From: DASVDK01 sp036562265 [NCBI: Thermodesulfobacteriota bacterium]
GTDB taxonomy: Bacteria; DASVDK01
Assembly: GCA_036562265.1 (NCBI GenBank)
Contig: DATCKS010000208.1
Location: 1-8,098, forward strand
Reading direction: 5' to 3'
DNA length: 8,098 nucleotides
The notes under the pieces were generated by a model that saw nothing but the letters and a program-made list of their open reading frames with translations, searched no databases and was not told the DNA's origin. Shown here piece by piece: positions 1 through 6,477 of the stretch. The number at the start of each line of letters is the position of its first letter. Positions within the stretch are counted from its first letter, which is position 1. The position numbers were made by a program, and so were the translations under genes.

Positions 1-1788
1 ATCGTGAAAGCCCTCGTCGACTCGGGCCAGGTCGCGACCGAGGAGGTGGAGATCGGCCGTCGCGTCGACTGGGGGCTCGGCGCCGCGGGGGGCGGCGACG
101 CCCCGGCGGTCCTCACGCGCGCGCAGTCGGAGGCGCTCACCGTCCTGCGCGCGGCGCTCGCGTCGCAGACCTTCGCGCCCTTCCTGTTGCACGGCGTCAC
201 CGGCAGCGGCAAGACCGAGGTCTACATCCGCCTCGTCGAGGCGGCGCTGGCCGCGGGACGCGGCGCGATCGTCCTGGTGCCCGAGATCTCGCTCACGCCG
301 CAACTCGTCGGACGCTTCACCCGGCGGCTCGGCGACCGCGTCGCGGTCCTCCACAGCGGCCTGTCCGACGGCGAAAGGCTCGACGAGTGGCGCCGCGTTC
401 GGCGAGGCGAGGCGCCGGTGGTCGTCGGCGCCCGGTCGGCGGTGTTCGCGCCGGTCGAGCCGCTCGGCGTGATCGTCGTGGACGAGGAGCAGGAGGGCTC
501 CTTCAAGCAGGACGACGGCGTGCGCTACCACGCGCGCGACGTGGCGCAGATGCGCGCGCGACAGGCGGGCGCGGTCTGCCTCCTCGGCTCGGCCACCCCC
601 TCGCTCGAGAGCTGGGCGCGGGCGACGCAGCGGGTCGAGGGGGCAAGCCCGCTCGGCTACCTCAGACTGCCGGAGCGGGTCGAGGCGCGACCGCTCCCGG
701 TCGTCGAGGTGGTGGACCTCCGCCGGAAGCTCGGCGAGGAGGCTCCGAGGGGGGAGGCGGCCGAGCCGCCGTCGCCCGTCTCGCCCGTGCTCGAGCAGGC
801 CCTCGCGGAGACGCTTGCCGAAGGGCGCCAGGCGCTCCTGTTCCTCAACCGGCGCGGCTACGCCACCTTTCTCCTCTGCCCCGACTGCGGCGCCCGGTTC
901 GGGTGCCGGTCGTGCGCGGTCTCGCTGGTCTACCACCGCGCCGAGCGGGCCCTCCGGTGCCACTACTGCGGTGCCTCCCGACCGGCGCCGGCCGTCTGCC
1001 CGACGTGCGGCGGCACGGAGGTGCTCCAGTTCGGCGCCGGCACGGAACGGATCGAGGAGTGGCTCAGGGCGCGCTTCCCCAAGGCTCGCCTCGCGCGCCT
1101 CGACCGCGACGTCGTCGGCCCTCGCGGCGCCGTCCGCGACGTCCTCAAGGAGGTCGCCGCAGGCGAGGTGGACATCCTCGTCGGCACGCAGATGGTCGCC
1201 AAGGGGCACGACTTCGCGGGGGTGACGCTCGTGGGCGTCCTCCTCGCCGAGAGCGGGTTGTCGTTGCCCGACTTCCGCGCGGCGGAGCGGACGGTACAGC
1301 TCCTCACCCAGGTCGCGGGGCGCGCCGGGCGAGGGGACGCGCCGGGACGGGTGATCGTGCAGAGCTACGACCCGGATCACCCCGCGATCCGCTTCGCCGC
1401 GGCGCACGACGCCGACGGCTTCTACGCCGTGGAACTCGCGGCGCGCCGCGAGCTGGGCTACCCGCCCTTCCGCCGCCTCGTGAACCTGCGCGTCGACGCC
1501 GCGTCGGAGTCGGCCGCGCGGCGCGCCGCCGGATGGCTCGCGACGCGCGCCGCCGCCCGCCTCGCCGCCGACGCCTCGCTCGCCGGGCAGGTCGAGGTGG
1601 TCGGGCCGGCACCGGCGCCGCTCGCGCGCCTGCGCGGCCGCCACCGCTGGCAGCTCCTGCTGAAGGGGCGCGGCAGCGGCGCGGTCCGCCGCCTGGCGGC
1701 CGCCCTGGCGGCCGAGGCGCGAAAGCCGGGCGGGCTGTCTCGCGGGACGATGCTCTCGATCGACGTCGACCCGGCCAACCTGCTTTGA
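1..1788 (+). CDS. priA: Primosomal protein N' (PriA), replication-restart helicase, 5'-truncated by window edge
   Basis: PriA is a 3'-to-5' superfamily 2 DNA helicase that recognises stalled forks and reloads the replisome. About 595 codons are visible. Family members have roughly 700-830 residues, so the N-terminal fork-binding domain lies left of the window; the GTG at 4 is an internal valine, because the frame is open to base 1. Counting from that valine, the motifs in order are Walker A GVTGSGKT (64-71), PEISLTPQ (93-100), the Walker B box DEEQ (160-163), GSATPS (195-200), a zinc-binding insert with eight cysteines (292, 295, 301, 304, 319, 322, 332, 335), GTQMVAKGHDF (394-404) and QVAGRAGR (436-443). 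The tail SIDVDPANLL is typical of the family. The one oddity is Gln in place of the usual His in the DEEH box. Identification is secure. Confidence 0.97.
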   Translation: MVKALVDSGQVATEEVEIGRRVDWGLGAAGGGDAPAVLTRAQSEALTVLRAALASQTFAPFLLHGVTGSGKTEVYIRLVEAALAAGRGAIVLVPEISLTPQLVGRFTRRLGDRVAVLHSGLSDGERLDEWRRVRRGEAPVVVGARSAVFAPVEPLGVIVVDEEQEGSFKQDDGVRYHARDVAQMRARQAGAVCLLGSATPSLESWARATQRVEGASPLGYLRLPERVEARPLPVVEVVDLRRKLGEEAPRGEAAEPPSPVSPVLEQALAETLAEGRQALLFLNRRGYATFLLCPDCGARFGCRSCAVSLVYHRAERALRCHYCGASRPAPAVCPTCGGTEVLQFGAGTERIEEWLRARFPKARLARLDRDVVGPRGAVRDVLKEVAAGEVDILVGTQMVAKGHDFAGVTLVGVLLAESGLSLPDFRAAERTVQLLTQVAGRAGRGDAPGRVIVQSYDPDHPAIRFAAAHDADGFYAVELAARRELGYPPFRRLVNLRVDAASESAARRAAGWLATRAAARLAADASLAGQVEVVGPAPAPLARLRGRHRWQLLLKGRGSGAVRRLAAALAAEARKPGGLSRGTMLSIDVDPANLL

Positions 1789-1813
1789 CACCGGCCGCCC
1801 GGCACGTTATCAT
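1785..1813 (+). promoter_or_regulatory. Sigma-70-type promoter for def-fmt
   Basis: TTGACA at 1785-1790 matches the -35 consensus exactly. After 17 nt comes TATCAT at 1808-1813, five of six bases of the -10 consensus. Transcription would start near 1820, leaving a leader of about 25 nt before def. The -35 box contains the TGA stop of priA. The -10 box opens an AT-richer stretch (about 1807-1836) that stands out in this GC-rich DNA. The sequence match is seen directly; promoter activity is inferred. Confidence 0.75.
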
Positions 1814-1845
1814 TTTGCCTTTGATTCCAAGGATTTGAGGACTGC

Positions 1846-2352
1846 ATGATCCTTCCGATCCGCCACTACCCCGACCCCGTGCTCAAGCGGCGGACCGAGC
1901 CGGTCGAGCGCATCACCCCCGAGATCGTCCAGCTCTGCCGCGACATGGCCGAGACGATGTACGCCGCACCGGGCGTCGGCCTGGCCGCCAATCAGGTAGG
2001 GGTGTCGTTGCGGATCTTCACGGCCGACTGTCACGGCGAGGGCGAGCCCAGGCAGCTCATCACGATGATCAACCCGGAGATCGTCGACGTGAAGGGGGAG
2101 CTCAAGGAGGAGGAGGGCTGCCTGTCGGTGCCGGAGTACTCGGCGCCGGTCGTTCGCTACGCCGAGTGCACGGTGAAGGGCCTCGGGCTCGACGGCAAGG
2201 AGCAGGTCATCACCGGACGCGGCCTCCTCTCGCGCTGCTTCCAGCACGAGATCGACCACCTCAACGGGCTCCTCTTCGTCGACCGCCTGGGGCCGGTCAA
2301 GCGCGACCTCTTCCGTCGCCGGTACAGGAAGTACCTGGCCGCGGCCGAGTGA
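1846..2352 (+). CDS. def: Peptide deformylase
   Basis: Def is a cytosolic metalloenzyme, usually holding Fe2+, that removes the N-formyl group from the initiator methionine of new proteins as they leave the ribosome. The protein has 168 residues, the normal size. All three signature motifs are present: GVGLAANQVG (43-52), EEGCLSVPE (89-97, metal ligand Cys92) and QHEIDHLNG (133-141, metal ligands His134 and His138, catalytic Glu135). The N-terminus ILPIRHYPDPVL is typical of the family. The ATG is preceded by purine-rich GAGGA at 1837-1841, a fair Shine-Dalgarno with short spacing. It follows priA by 57 nt that contain a strong promoter, and it overlaps fmt by 4 nt. The short C-terminal extension resembles the Gram-negative (type 1) class. 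Confidence 0.97.
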   Translation: MILPIRHYPDPVLKRRTEPVERITPEIVQLCRDMAETMYAAPGVGLAANQVGVSLRIFTADCHGEGEPRQLITMINPEIVDVKGELKEEEGCLSVPEYSAPVVRYAECTVKGLGLDGKEQVITGRGLLSRCFQHEIDHLNGLLFVDRLGPVKRDLFRRRYRKYLAAAE

Positions 2353-3287
2353 TCGTTCCGTTCATGGGCACCGCGGCCTTCGCGGTGCCGTCGCTCAGGG
2401 CGGTCGTGGCGGCAGGGCACCGGGTGCCGCTGGTGGTGACCCAGCCCGACCGGCCGGCGGGGCGCGGGCAGACGCCGACGCCGCCGCCGGTCAAGGTCGC
2501 CGCGCTCGAGCTGGGGCTGCCGGTCTGGCAGCCCGAGTCGATCCGCTCCGAGGAGGCCTGCGCGCGCCTGCGCGACCTTTCGCCCGACGTGATCGTCGTG
2601 GCCGCCTACGGCAAGATCCTGCCGCAGGCCATCCTCGACATCCCGCGGCACGGCTGCATCAACGTCCACGCCTCGCTGCTGCCGAAGTACCGCGGTGCGG
2701 CGCCGGTCCAGTGGGCCATCTACCACGGCGAGCGCGAGACCGGCGTGTCGATCATGCGAATGGAGGCCGGCCTCGACACCGGCCCCGTGTATCATGTCCG
2801 CCGGACGCCGATCGGCCCGGACGAGGATGCGCCGACGGTGACCGAGCGCCTGGCGTCGCTCGGCGCCGAGGCGCTCGTCGAGGTGCTCCGCCAGCTTGAC
2901 GCGGGCACGGCAACGGCCAGGCGCCAGGATGACGCGGCCGCCACGCTGGCGCCGATGCTCACGCGCGAGCACGCCCGGATCGACTGGGCCCGGCCCGCCC
3001 GGGCGATCCACGATCAGGTGCGGGCGTTCAAGCCCTGGCCGGGCGCGGTGACCCAGGTGGCCGGCCGGCCGGTGAAGATTCTGAGAACTCGTTACGTCTC
3101 GGAGGGTTACGAGGCCCAGGGCCGAAGGCCGGGCGAGGTCCTGGCGGTCGTGCCGGACGGCATCGCGGTGGCGACCGGGGAGGGGGCCCTCCTCCTCCTC
3201 GAGGTGCAGCCCGAGAGCCGAAAGCCGATGTCGGGCGCGGAGTTCGCCCGCGGCGCGCGGATCGGCCCCGGAACGACGCTTGCATAA
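2349..3287 (+). CDS. fmt: Methionyl-tRNA formyltransferase
   Basis: Fmt transfers a formyl group from 10-formyl-tetrahydrofolate to Met-tRNA(fMet), making it fit for initiation. I chose the GTG at 2349, which overlaps the def stop as GTGA. It gives 312 residues and keeps the first beta strand (IVPFMGTAAFAVPSL). The ATG at 2364 would cut into that strand, and there is no good Shine-Dalgarno, so translational coupling to def is likely. The formyltransferase domain (about 1-200) shows TQPDRPAGRGQ (31-41), AAYGKILP (85-92), INVHASLLPKYRGAAPVQWA (104-123) and GLDTG (141-145). The catalytic Asn105, His107 and Asp143 line up one residue off E. coli Asn106, His108 and Asp144. The C-terminal tRNA-binding domain carries RAIHDQVRAFKPWPGA. 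Length and motifs are normal. Confidence 0.97.
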   Translation: MIVPFMGTAAFAVPSLRAVVAAGHRVPLVVTQPDRPAGRGQTPTPPPVKVAALELGLPVWQPESIRSEEACARLRDLSPDVIVVAAYGKILPQAILDIPRHGCINVHASLLPKYRGAAPVQWAIYHGERETGVSIMRMEAGLDTGPVYHVRRTPIGPDEDAPTVTERLASLGAEALVEVLRQLDAGTATARRQDDAAATLAPMLTREHARIDWARPARAIHDQVRAFKPWPGAVTQVAGRPVKILRTRYVSEGYEAQGRRPGEVLAVVPDGIAVATGEGALLLLEVQPESRKPMSGAEFARGARIGPGTTLA

Positions 3288-3303
3288 CGTCGAAACGACG
3301 TTA
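3285..3303 (+). repeat. Inverted repeat (8-bp stem, AAA loop) at the fmt stop codon
   Basis: TAACGTCG at 3285-3292 and CGACGTTA at 3296-3303 form a perfect 8-bp stem with a 3-nt loop. The left arm starts with the TAA stop of fmt. No T-tract follows, so it is not a classic intrinsic terminator. It may be an mRNA-processing or stability element between fmt and htpX, or an operator. Confidence 0.5.
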
Positions 3304-3305
3304 GT

Positions 3306-3332
3306 GGAGGGGCGGGCCGTCCCTCCCGGAGG
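3306..3332 (+). promoter_or_regulatory. Possible Shine-Dalgarno-masking leader before htpX
   Basis: GGAGGG (3306-3311) can pair with CCCTCC (3321-3326). That CCCTCC lies just before, and is complementary to, the htpX Shine-Dalgarno GGAGG (3328-3332), though direct pairing would need a sharp turn. The element is seen in sequence; any regulatory role is inference. Confidence 0.25.
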
Positions 3333-3338
3333 AGATCG

Positions 3339-4217
3339 ATGAACGGCATCAAGACGACCATCTTGCTGGCCACCCTGACCGGCATCCTGGTCGCCATCGG
3401 TGGGATGCTCGGCGGGCAGCAGGGCATGGTCATCGCGCTCGTGTTCGCCGGCGCGATGAACTTCGTGAGCTACTGGTTCAGCGACCGGATCGTGCTCAGG
3501 ATGTACGGGGCGCACGAGGTCGACGAACGCGAGGCCCCCGAGCTGTACGGCATGGTCCGCGAGCTGGCGGGGCGCGCGGGCATGCCGATGCCGCGCCTCT
3601 ACATCATCCCGCAGGAGCAGCCGAACGCCTTCGCGACCGGCAGGAGCCCGTCGCACGCGGCCGTGGCGGTGACCCAGGGCATCATGCGGCTCCTCTCGCG
3701 TGACGAGCTGCGCGGGGTCCTCGCGCACGAGCTCGGTCACGTGAAGAACCGCGACATCCTCATCTCGTCGGTCGCCGCGACGATCGCCGGCGCCATCTCG
3801 ATGATCGCGAACATGCTCCAGTGGGGGGCGATGTTCGGCGGGCTCGGCGGGCGCTCGGACGAGGAAGGCGACGGCGGCAACATCGTCGGCCTGCTCGCCA
3901 CGATCATCATCGCCCCGATCGTGGCGATGATCGTCCAGATGGCCATCAGCCGCACGCGCGAGTTCTCGGCCGATGCGACCGGCGCGCAGCTCTCGGGGGC
4001 TCCCCTCTCGCTCGCGAACGCCCTCCGCAAGATCGATGCCTACGCACGCCGCATCCCGATGACGGTGGGCAACGAGGGGACCGCGCACATGTTCATCGTC
4101 CACCCGTTCGCGGGCGGCAGCCTCGCGCGGCTCTTCAGCACCCACCCGTCGACCGAGGAGCGTATCAGGCGCCTCGAGGCGATGGCGATGGGGAGCGTGC
4201 GGCCGAGCTGGGTCTGA
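3339..4217 (+). CDS. htpX: HtpX-family membrane zinc metalloprotease (M48)
   Basis: HtpX is an inner-membrane endopeptidase that cleaves misfolded or damaged membrane proteins. In E. coli it is heat-shock and envelope-stress induced and overlaps functionally with FtsH. The protein has 292 residues, as usual. Two N-terminal hydrophobic helices (about 7-24 and 28-47) precede the catalytic domain. The zinc site is HELGH (130-134), with Glu208 in [13 protein letters not shown] as the likely third ligand. Two further hydrophobic stretches lie at about 140-160 and 183-203, separated by an acidic, glycine-rich loop. The C-terminal [18 protein letters not shown] is a family hallmark. The ATG has a strong Shine-Dalgarno, GGAGGAG at 3328-3334. 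It sits 51 nt after fmt and 5 nt before rsmB, so it appears to be part of the translation-linked operon. Confidence 0.95.
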   Translation: MNGIKTTILLATLTGILVAIGGMLGGQQGMVIALVFAGAMNFVSYWFSDRIVLRMYGAHEVDEREAPELYGMVRELAGRAGMPMPRLYIIPQEQPNAFATGRSPSHAAVAVTQGIMRLLSRDELRGVLAHELGHVKNRDILISSVAATIAGAISMIANMLQWGAMFGGLGGRSDEEGDGGNIVGLLATIIIAPIVAMIVQMAISRTREFSADATGAQLSGAPLSLANALRKIDAYARRIPMTVGNEGTAHMFIVHPFAGGSLARLFSTHPSTEERIRRLEAMAMGSVRPSWV

Positions 4218-4222
4218 CCGGC

Positions 4223-5530
4223 ATGCGCCGGCCGCACGGCCGCGCCGGCGTACGGGGCGTGGCCGTGCGGATCCTCGCGCGGGTCGAGCGGGGGGCCTTC
4301 GCCGACCGCCTCCTCGAGGCCGCTCTGCCGGCCCTCACCGACCCGCGCGACCGTGCCCTCCTGACCGAGCTGGTCTACGGCACCCTGCGCTGGCAGGGGC
4401 GCCTCGACCACGTCCTCTCGCACTTCGCGAAGCGTCCGCTCCGCACGCTCCATCCGGAAGTCCGCGCCGCCCTCCGCCTGGCGGCCTATCAGCTCCGCCA
4501 TCTCGATCGGATCCCGGCCCACGCCGCCGTGGACGAGGCGGTGGAGCACGTCAAGCGCGTCGCGCAGGGCGCGGCCGGCTTCGCGAACGCGCTCCTCAGG
4601 CGCGTGGCGACCGAAGGGAGGAACGTGCCGCTGCCGGCCGATCCGATCGAGCGCCTGGCCGTCGAGACCTCGCACCCGCGCTGGATGGTCGAGCGCGAGG
4701 TGGCGGCGCACGGGGCCTGGGAAGCCGCGCGCAGGCTCGGCGCCGACGCCTCGCCGGCGCCGCTGGTCCTGCGGGCCAGGGAGGGGGTGGAGCGCCTGCT
4801 CGGCCGACTTGCCGCGGCGGGCGTGACCGCACGCCCCGGGCGCGCGGCCTCGGACGCGGTGGTGATCGAGCCGGGAGCGTTGCCGCCCGGCGGCGTGACG
4901 GCCCTCCCCGGCTTCGCCGAGGGGGCCTTCGCCGTGCAGGACGAGGCCTCCCAGCTCGTGACCCGGCTCGTCGATCCGAAGGCCGGCGCCCGCGTCCTCG
5001 ACCTCTGCGCGGCGCCGGGAGGCAAGACCGGTCATCTCGCCGACCTCGTCGGGCCGGAGGGGCACGTCGTGGCGCTCGACGTCGACCCCGCTCGCCTCGG
5101 GCGTGTTCGCGAGACGGTCGCCCGCCTCGGCGTCGCCGATCGGGTCACGGTGGCGGTGCACGACGCCACGACCCCCCTTCCGGCGCCGCTCGCCGGCCCC
5201 TACGACGCCGTCCTGGTCGACGCTCCCTGCTCGGGGCTCGGCGTCGTCAGGCGCAACCCCGACATCCTCTGGCGGCGGCGTCCCGAGGACGTTCCCCCGC
5301 TCGCCGCGACCCAGCGGGCCATCCTCGAGGTCGCGGCGCCGGCCGTCCGTCCGGGCGGTCGCCTCGTCTACTCGGTCTGCACGACGACGGTGGAGGAGGG
5401 GCCAGGCGTCGTCGAGGGGTTCCTCGCCGCGCACCCGGAGTACGAGGCCGAGGCGCGCCTCGTGACGCACCCGGCCGACGGCGGCCTCGACGGCTTCTTC
5501 GTGCAGCGAATGCGGCGCCTCGCGAGGTAA
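4223..5530 (+). CDS. rsmB: 16S rRNA (cytosine-967-C5)-methyltransferase RsmB
   Basis: RsmB methylates C967 of 16S rRNA, using S-adenosylmethionine, before 30S assembly is complete. The protein has 435 residues, close to the family norm. The N-terminal 1-140 region is a NusB-like RNA-binding domain (YGTLRWQGRLDHVL, then RIPAHAAVDEAVE and GFANALLRR). The C-terminal Rossmann domain has the SAM motif DLCAAPGGKTGHLA (260-273), acidic DVDP (286-289), motif IV DAPCSGLGVVRRNPD (333-347, Cys336) and motif VI YSVCTTTVEEG (383-393), where Cys386 is the expected nucleophile. It ends with DGFFVQRM, typical of the family. The ATG is the first usable start in frame, 5 nt after the htpX stop. It has no evident Shine-Dalgarno, so translation is probably coupled to htpX. 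GTG codons at 4259 and 4265 are weaker alternatives. Confidence 0.95.
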   Translation: MRRPHGRAGVRGVAVRILARVERGAFADRLLEAALPALTDPRDRALLTELVYGTLRWQGRLDHVLSHFAKRPLRTLHPEVRAALRLAAYQLRHLDRIPAHAAVDEAVEHVKRVAQGAAGFANALLRRVATEGRNVPLPADPIERLAVETSHPRWMVEREVAAHGAWEAARRLGADASPAPLVLRAREGVERLLGRLAAAGVTARPGRAASDAVVIEPGALPPGGVTALPGFAEGAFAVQDEASQLVTRLVDPKAGARVLDLCAAPGGKTGHLADLVGPEGHVVALDVDPARLGRVRETVARLGVADRVTVAVHDATTPLPAPLAGPYDAVLVDAPCSGLGVVRRNPDILWRRRPEDVPPLAATQRAILEVAAPAVRPGGRLVYSVCTTTVEEGPGVVEGFLAAHPEYEAEARLVTHPADGGLDGFFVQRMRRLAR

Positions 5531-5554
5531 TCTCGCATCTGTCCCAGTCGACAG

Positions 5555-5563
5555 AGGAGGTGA
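5555..5563 (+). promoter_or_regulatory. Very strong Shine-Dalgarno of the hydrolase gene
   Basis: AGGAGGTGA at 5555-5563 is fully complementary to the usual 3' end of bacterial 16S rRNA (UCACCUCCU). It decides the start in favour of the ATG at 5566 rather than the GTG at 5560, which lies inside this site. A 5-bp hairpin (CTGTC 5539-5543 with GACAG 5550-5554) stands just upstream. Confidence 0.75.
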
Positions 5564-5565
5564 CG

Positions 5566-6249
5566 ATGGCACAGGTCGAGACCCGAACGGTCACGCTCGC
5601 AACCGGCGCGGGCGCCTACGAGGCGAAGCCCTCCGGGACCGGGCCGTTCCCGGCCGTCGTGGTGATCCAGGAGTGGTGGGGCCTCAACGAGCACATCAAG
5701 GACGTGACGCGCCGCATCGCAGCCGAGGGCTACCTGGCGGTCGCGCCGGATCTCTACCACGGGAAGGTCACGGCCGACGCGAACGAGGCGGGCGCGCTGA
5801 TGAACGCGCTCGACGTGGACGGCGCCCTGCGCGACCTGAAGGCGGCGGTGGACCACCTGGCGGCGCATCCGGCCGCGAAGGCCGACCGGATCGGGGTCAC
5901 CGGTTTCTGCATGGGCGGCCGGTTCGCCCTCCTCCTGGCCGCGAACGACGCGCGGATCAAGGCGTCGGCCGGCTGGTACGGCGTGCCGGTGCCCGACGAC
6001 GACACGCTCAAGCGGATCCGCGCCGAGGTCCTCTACATCTACGGCGACCAGGACCCCTTCGTTCCGGCCCCCGAGGTGCGGCGCCTCGAGGCGGCGCTGA
6101 AGGCCGGAGGGGTGAAGGGACGGGTCGTCACCTATCCCGCACCGCACGCGTTCTTCAACGACACGCGCCCGGAGGTCTACCGGCCGGAGCACGCGAAGGA
6201 CGCCTGGGCCAAGGTGCTCGACCTCTTCGATCGAACCCTCAAGCGTTGA
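5566..6249 (+). CDS. Dienelactone hydrolase family protein (alpha/beta hydrolase)
   Basis: This is a cytosolic alpha/beta hydrolase of the dienelactone hydrolase type, which uses a Cys-Asp-His triad to open lactones or cleave esters. From the ATG at 5566 it has 227 residues, the usual size. Visible features are VVVIQEWWGLNEHIKD (31-46, with Glu36 of the family's conserved Glu), AVAPDLYHG (58-66), the nucleophile elbow GVTGFCMGGRF (110-120, Cys115), YGDQDPFVP (159-167, Asp163) and PAPHAFFND (191-199, His194). There is no signal peptide. It follows rsmB by 35 nt and may be the last gene of the operon. No aromatic-degradation genes (catechol dioxygenase, muconate cycloisomerase) are nearby, so true dienelactone turnover is not supported and the natural substrate is unknown. 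Family assignment is secure; function is open. Confidence 0.92.
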   Translation: MAQVETRTVTLATGAGAYEAKPSGTGPFPAVVVIQEWWGLNEHIKDVTRRIAAEGYLAVAPDLYHGKVTADANEAGALMNALDVDGALRDLKAAVDHLAAHPAAKADRIGVTGFCMGGRFALLLAANDARIKASAGWYGVPVPDDDTLKRIRAEVLYIYGDQDPFVPAPEVRRLEAALKAGGVKGRVVTYPAPHAFFNDTRPEVYRPEHAKDAWAKVLDLFDRTLKR

Positions 6250-6262
6250 GCGCTGCCTGACC

Positions 6263-6292
6263 CCGGGGCCGGGCGCCGGCACCCGGCCCCGG
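6263..6292 (+). terminator. GC-only 11-bp hairpin after the hydrolase gene, terminator-like
   Basis: CCGGGGCCGGG (6263-6273) pairs perfectly with CCCGGCCCCGG (6282-6292) across an 8-nt loop, 13 nt after the hydrolase stop. Its position and strength suit the end of the operon. No T-run follows, so it may act as a tract-less terminator, a pause site or a 3'-end protector. Confidence 0.5.
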
Positions 6293-6311
6293 CACCCCGT
6301 TCCGCCACCCT

Positions 6312-6355
6312 GACGCCGCGCCGGCCGCCCTGGCGCGCCGCCCCGGCGCGGCGTC
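6312..6355 (+). repeat. Second strong inverted repeat, 13-bp perfect stem
   Basis: GACGCCGCGCCGG (6312-6324) is the exact reverse complement of CCGGCGCGGCGTC (6343-6355), with an 18-nt loop that itself holds the palindrome GGCGCGCC (6332-6339). It stands 19 nt after the preceding hairpin. The two may be tandem transcription barriers. No T-tract follows on either strand. Confidence 0.5.
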
Positions 6356-6477
6356 GGCGGTACCTCCGAAGACGTCCAGTCGTATCGCGCACTTGCAAGG
6401 TGGGCATGCCGGTTGCTCTTGCCCCGGTCGCGGAAGTGTTCCGAAACATGTCCGAGACACGTAAGGAGGCAAGACCG
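6356..6477 (+). promoter_or_regulatory. Upstream region of hsp20; promoter not resolved
   Basis: This 122-nt stretch should hold the hsp20 promoter, but I see no convincing -35/-10 pair, no CIRCE element and no well-spaced sigma-32 site. What is visible: the palindrome CTTGCAAG (6392-6399), the inverted repeat CGGAA-GTG-TTCCG (6431-6443), an imperfect 11-nt tandem repeat (6438-6448 and 6449-6459, 8 of 11 identical) and a good Shine-Dalgarno AAGGAGG (6463-6469). The repeats are candidate operator sites. Confidence 0.35.

Noticed and set aside
387-1838. Open reading frame of 483 codons on the plus strand in another frame of priA
   Set aside because: Extremely Arg/Gly/Ala/Pro-rich and overlapping well-conserved priA motifs throughout.
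2157-4145. Open reading frame of 662 codons on the minus strand across def, fmt and htpX
   Set aside because: It is antisense to three clear genes, has low-complexity Arg/His/Asp/Gly-rich translation with no recognisable domain, and is the expected result of few stop codons in GC-rich DNA.
3821-4222. Upstream in-frame extension of rsmB into htpX
   Set aside because: The frame is open, but the translation does not resemble the RsmB N-terminus and overlaps the conserved end of htpX; the ATG at 4223 gives the normal length.
5560-5565. GTG at 5560 as the hydrolase start
   Set aside because: It lies within the Shine-Dalgarno sequence itself; the ATG at 5566 is spaced properly from it.
4040-5572. 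Open reading frame of 510 codons on the minus strand opposite rsmB
   Set aside because: Antisense to an intact rsmB, biased composition and no motifs; a codon-bias shadow.
6390-6430. Possible sigma-32 promoter (CTTGCAA and CCCCGG)
   Set aside because: The two boxes are 23 nt apart, too far for a sigma-32 site, and the -10 part matches poorly.
6400-6477. GTG at 6400 as the hsp20 start
   Set aside because: It would add 26 residues unlike the family and translate the leader; the ATG at 6478 has a well-spaced AAGGAGG and gives the standard N-terminus.
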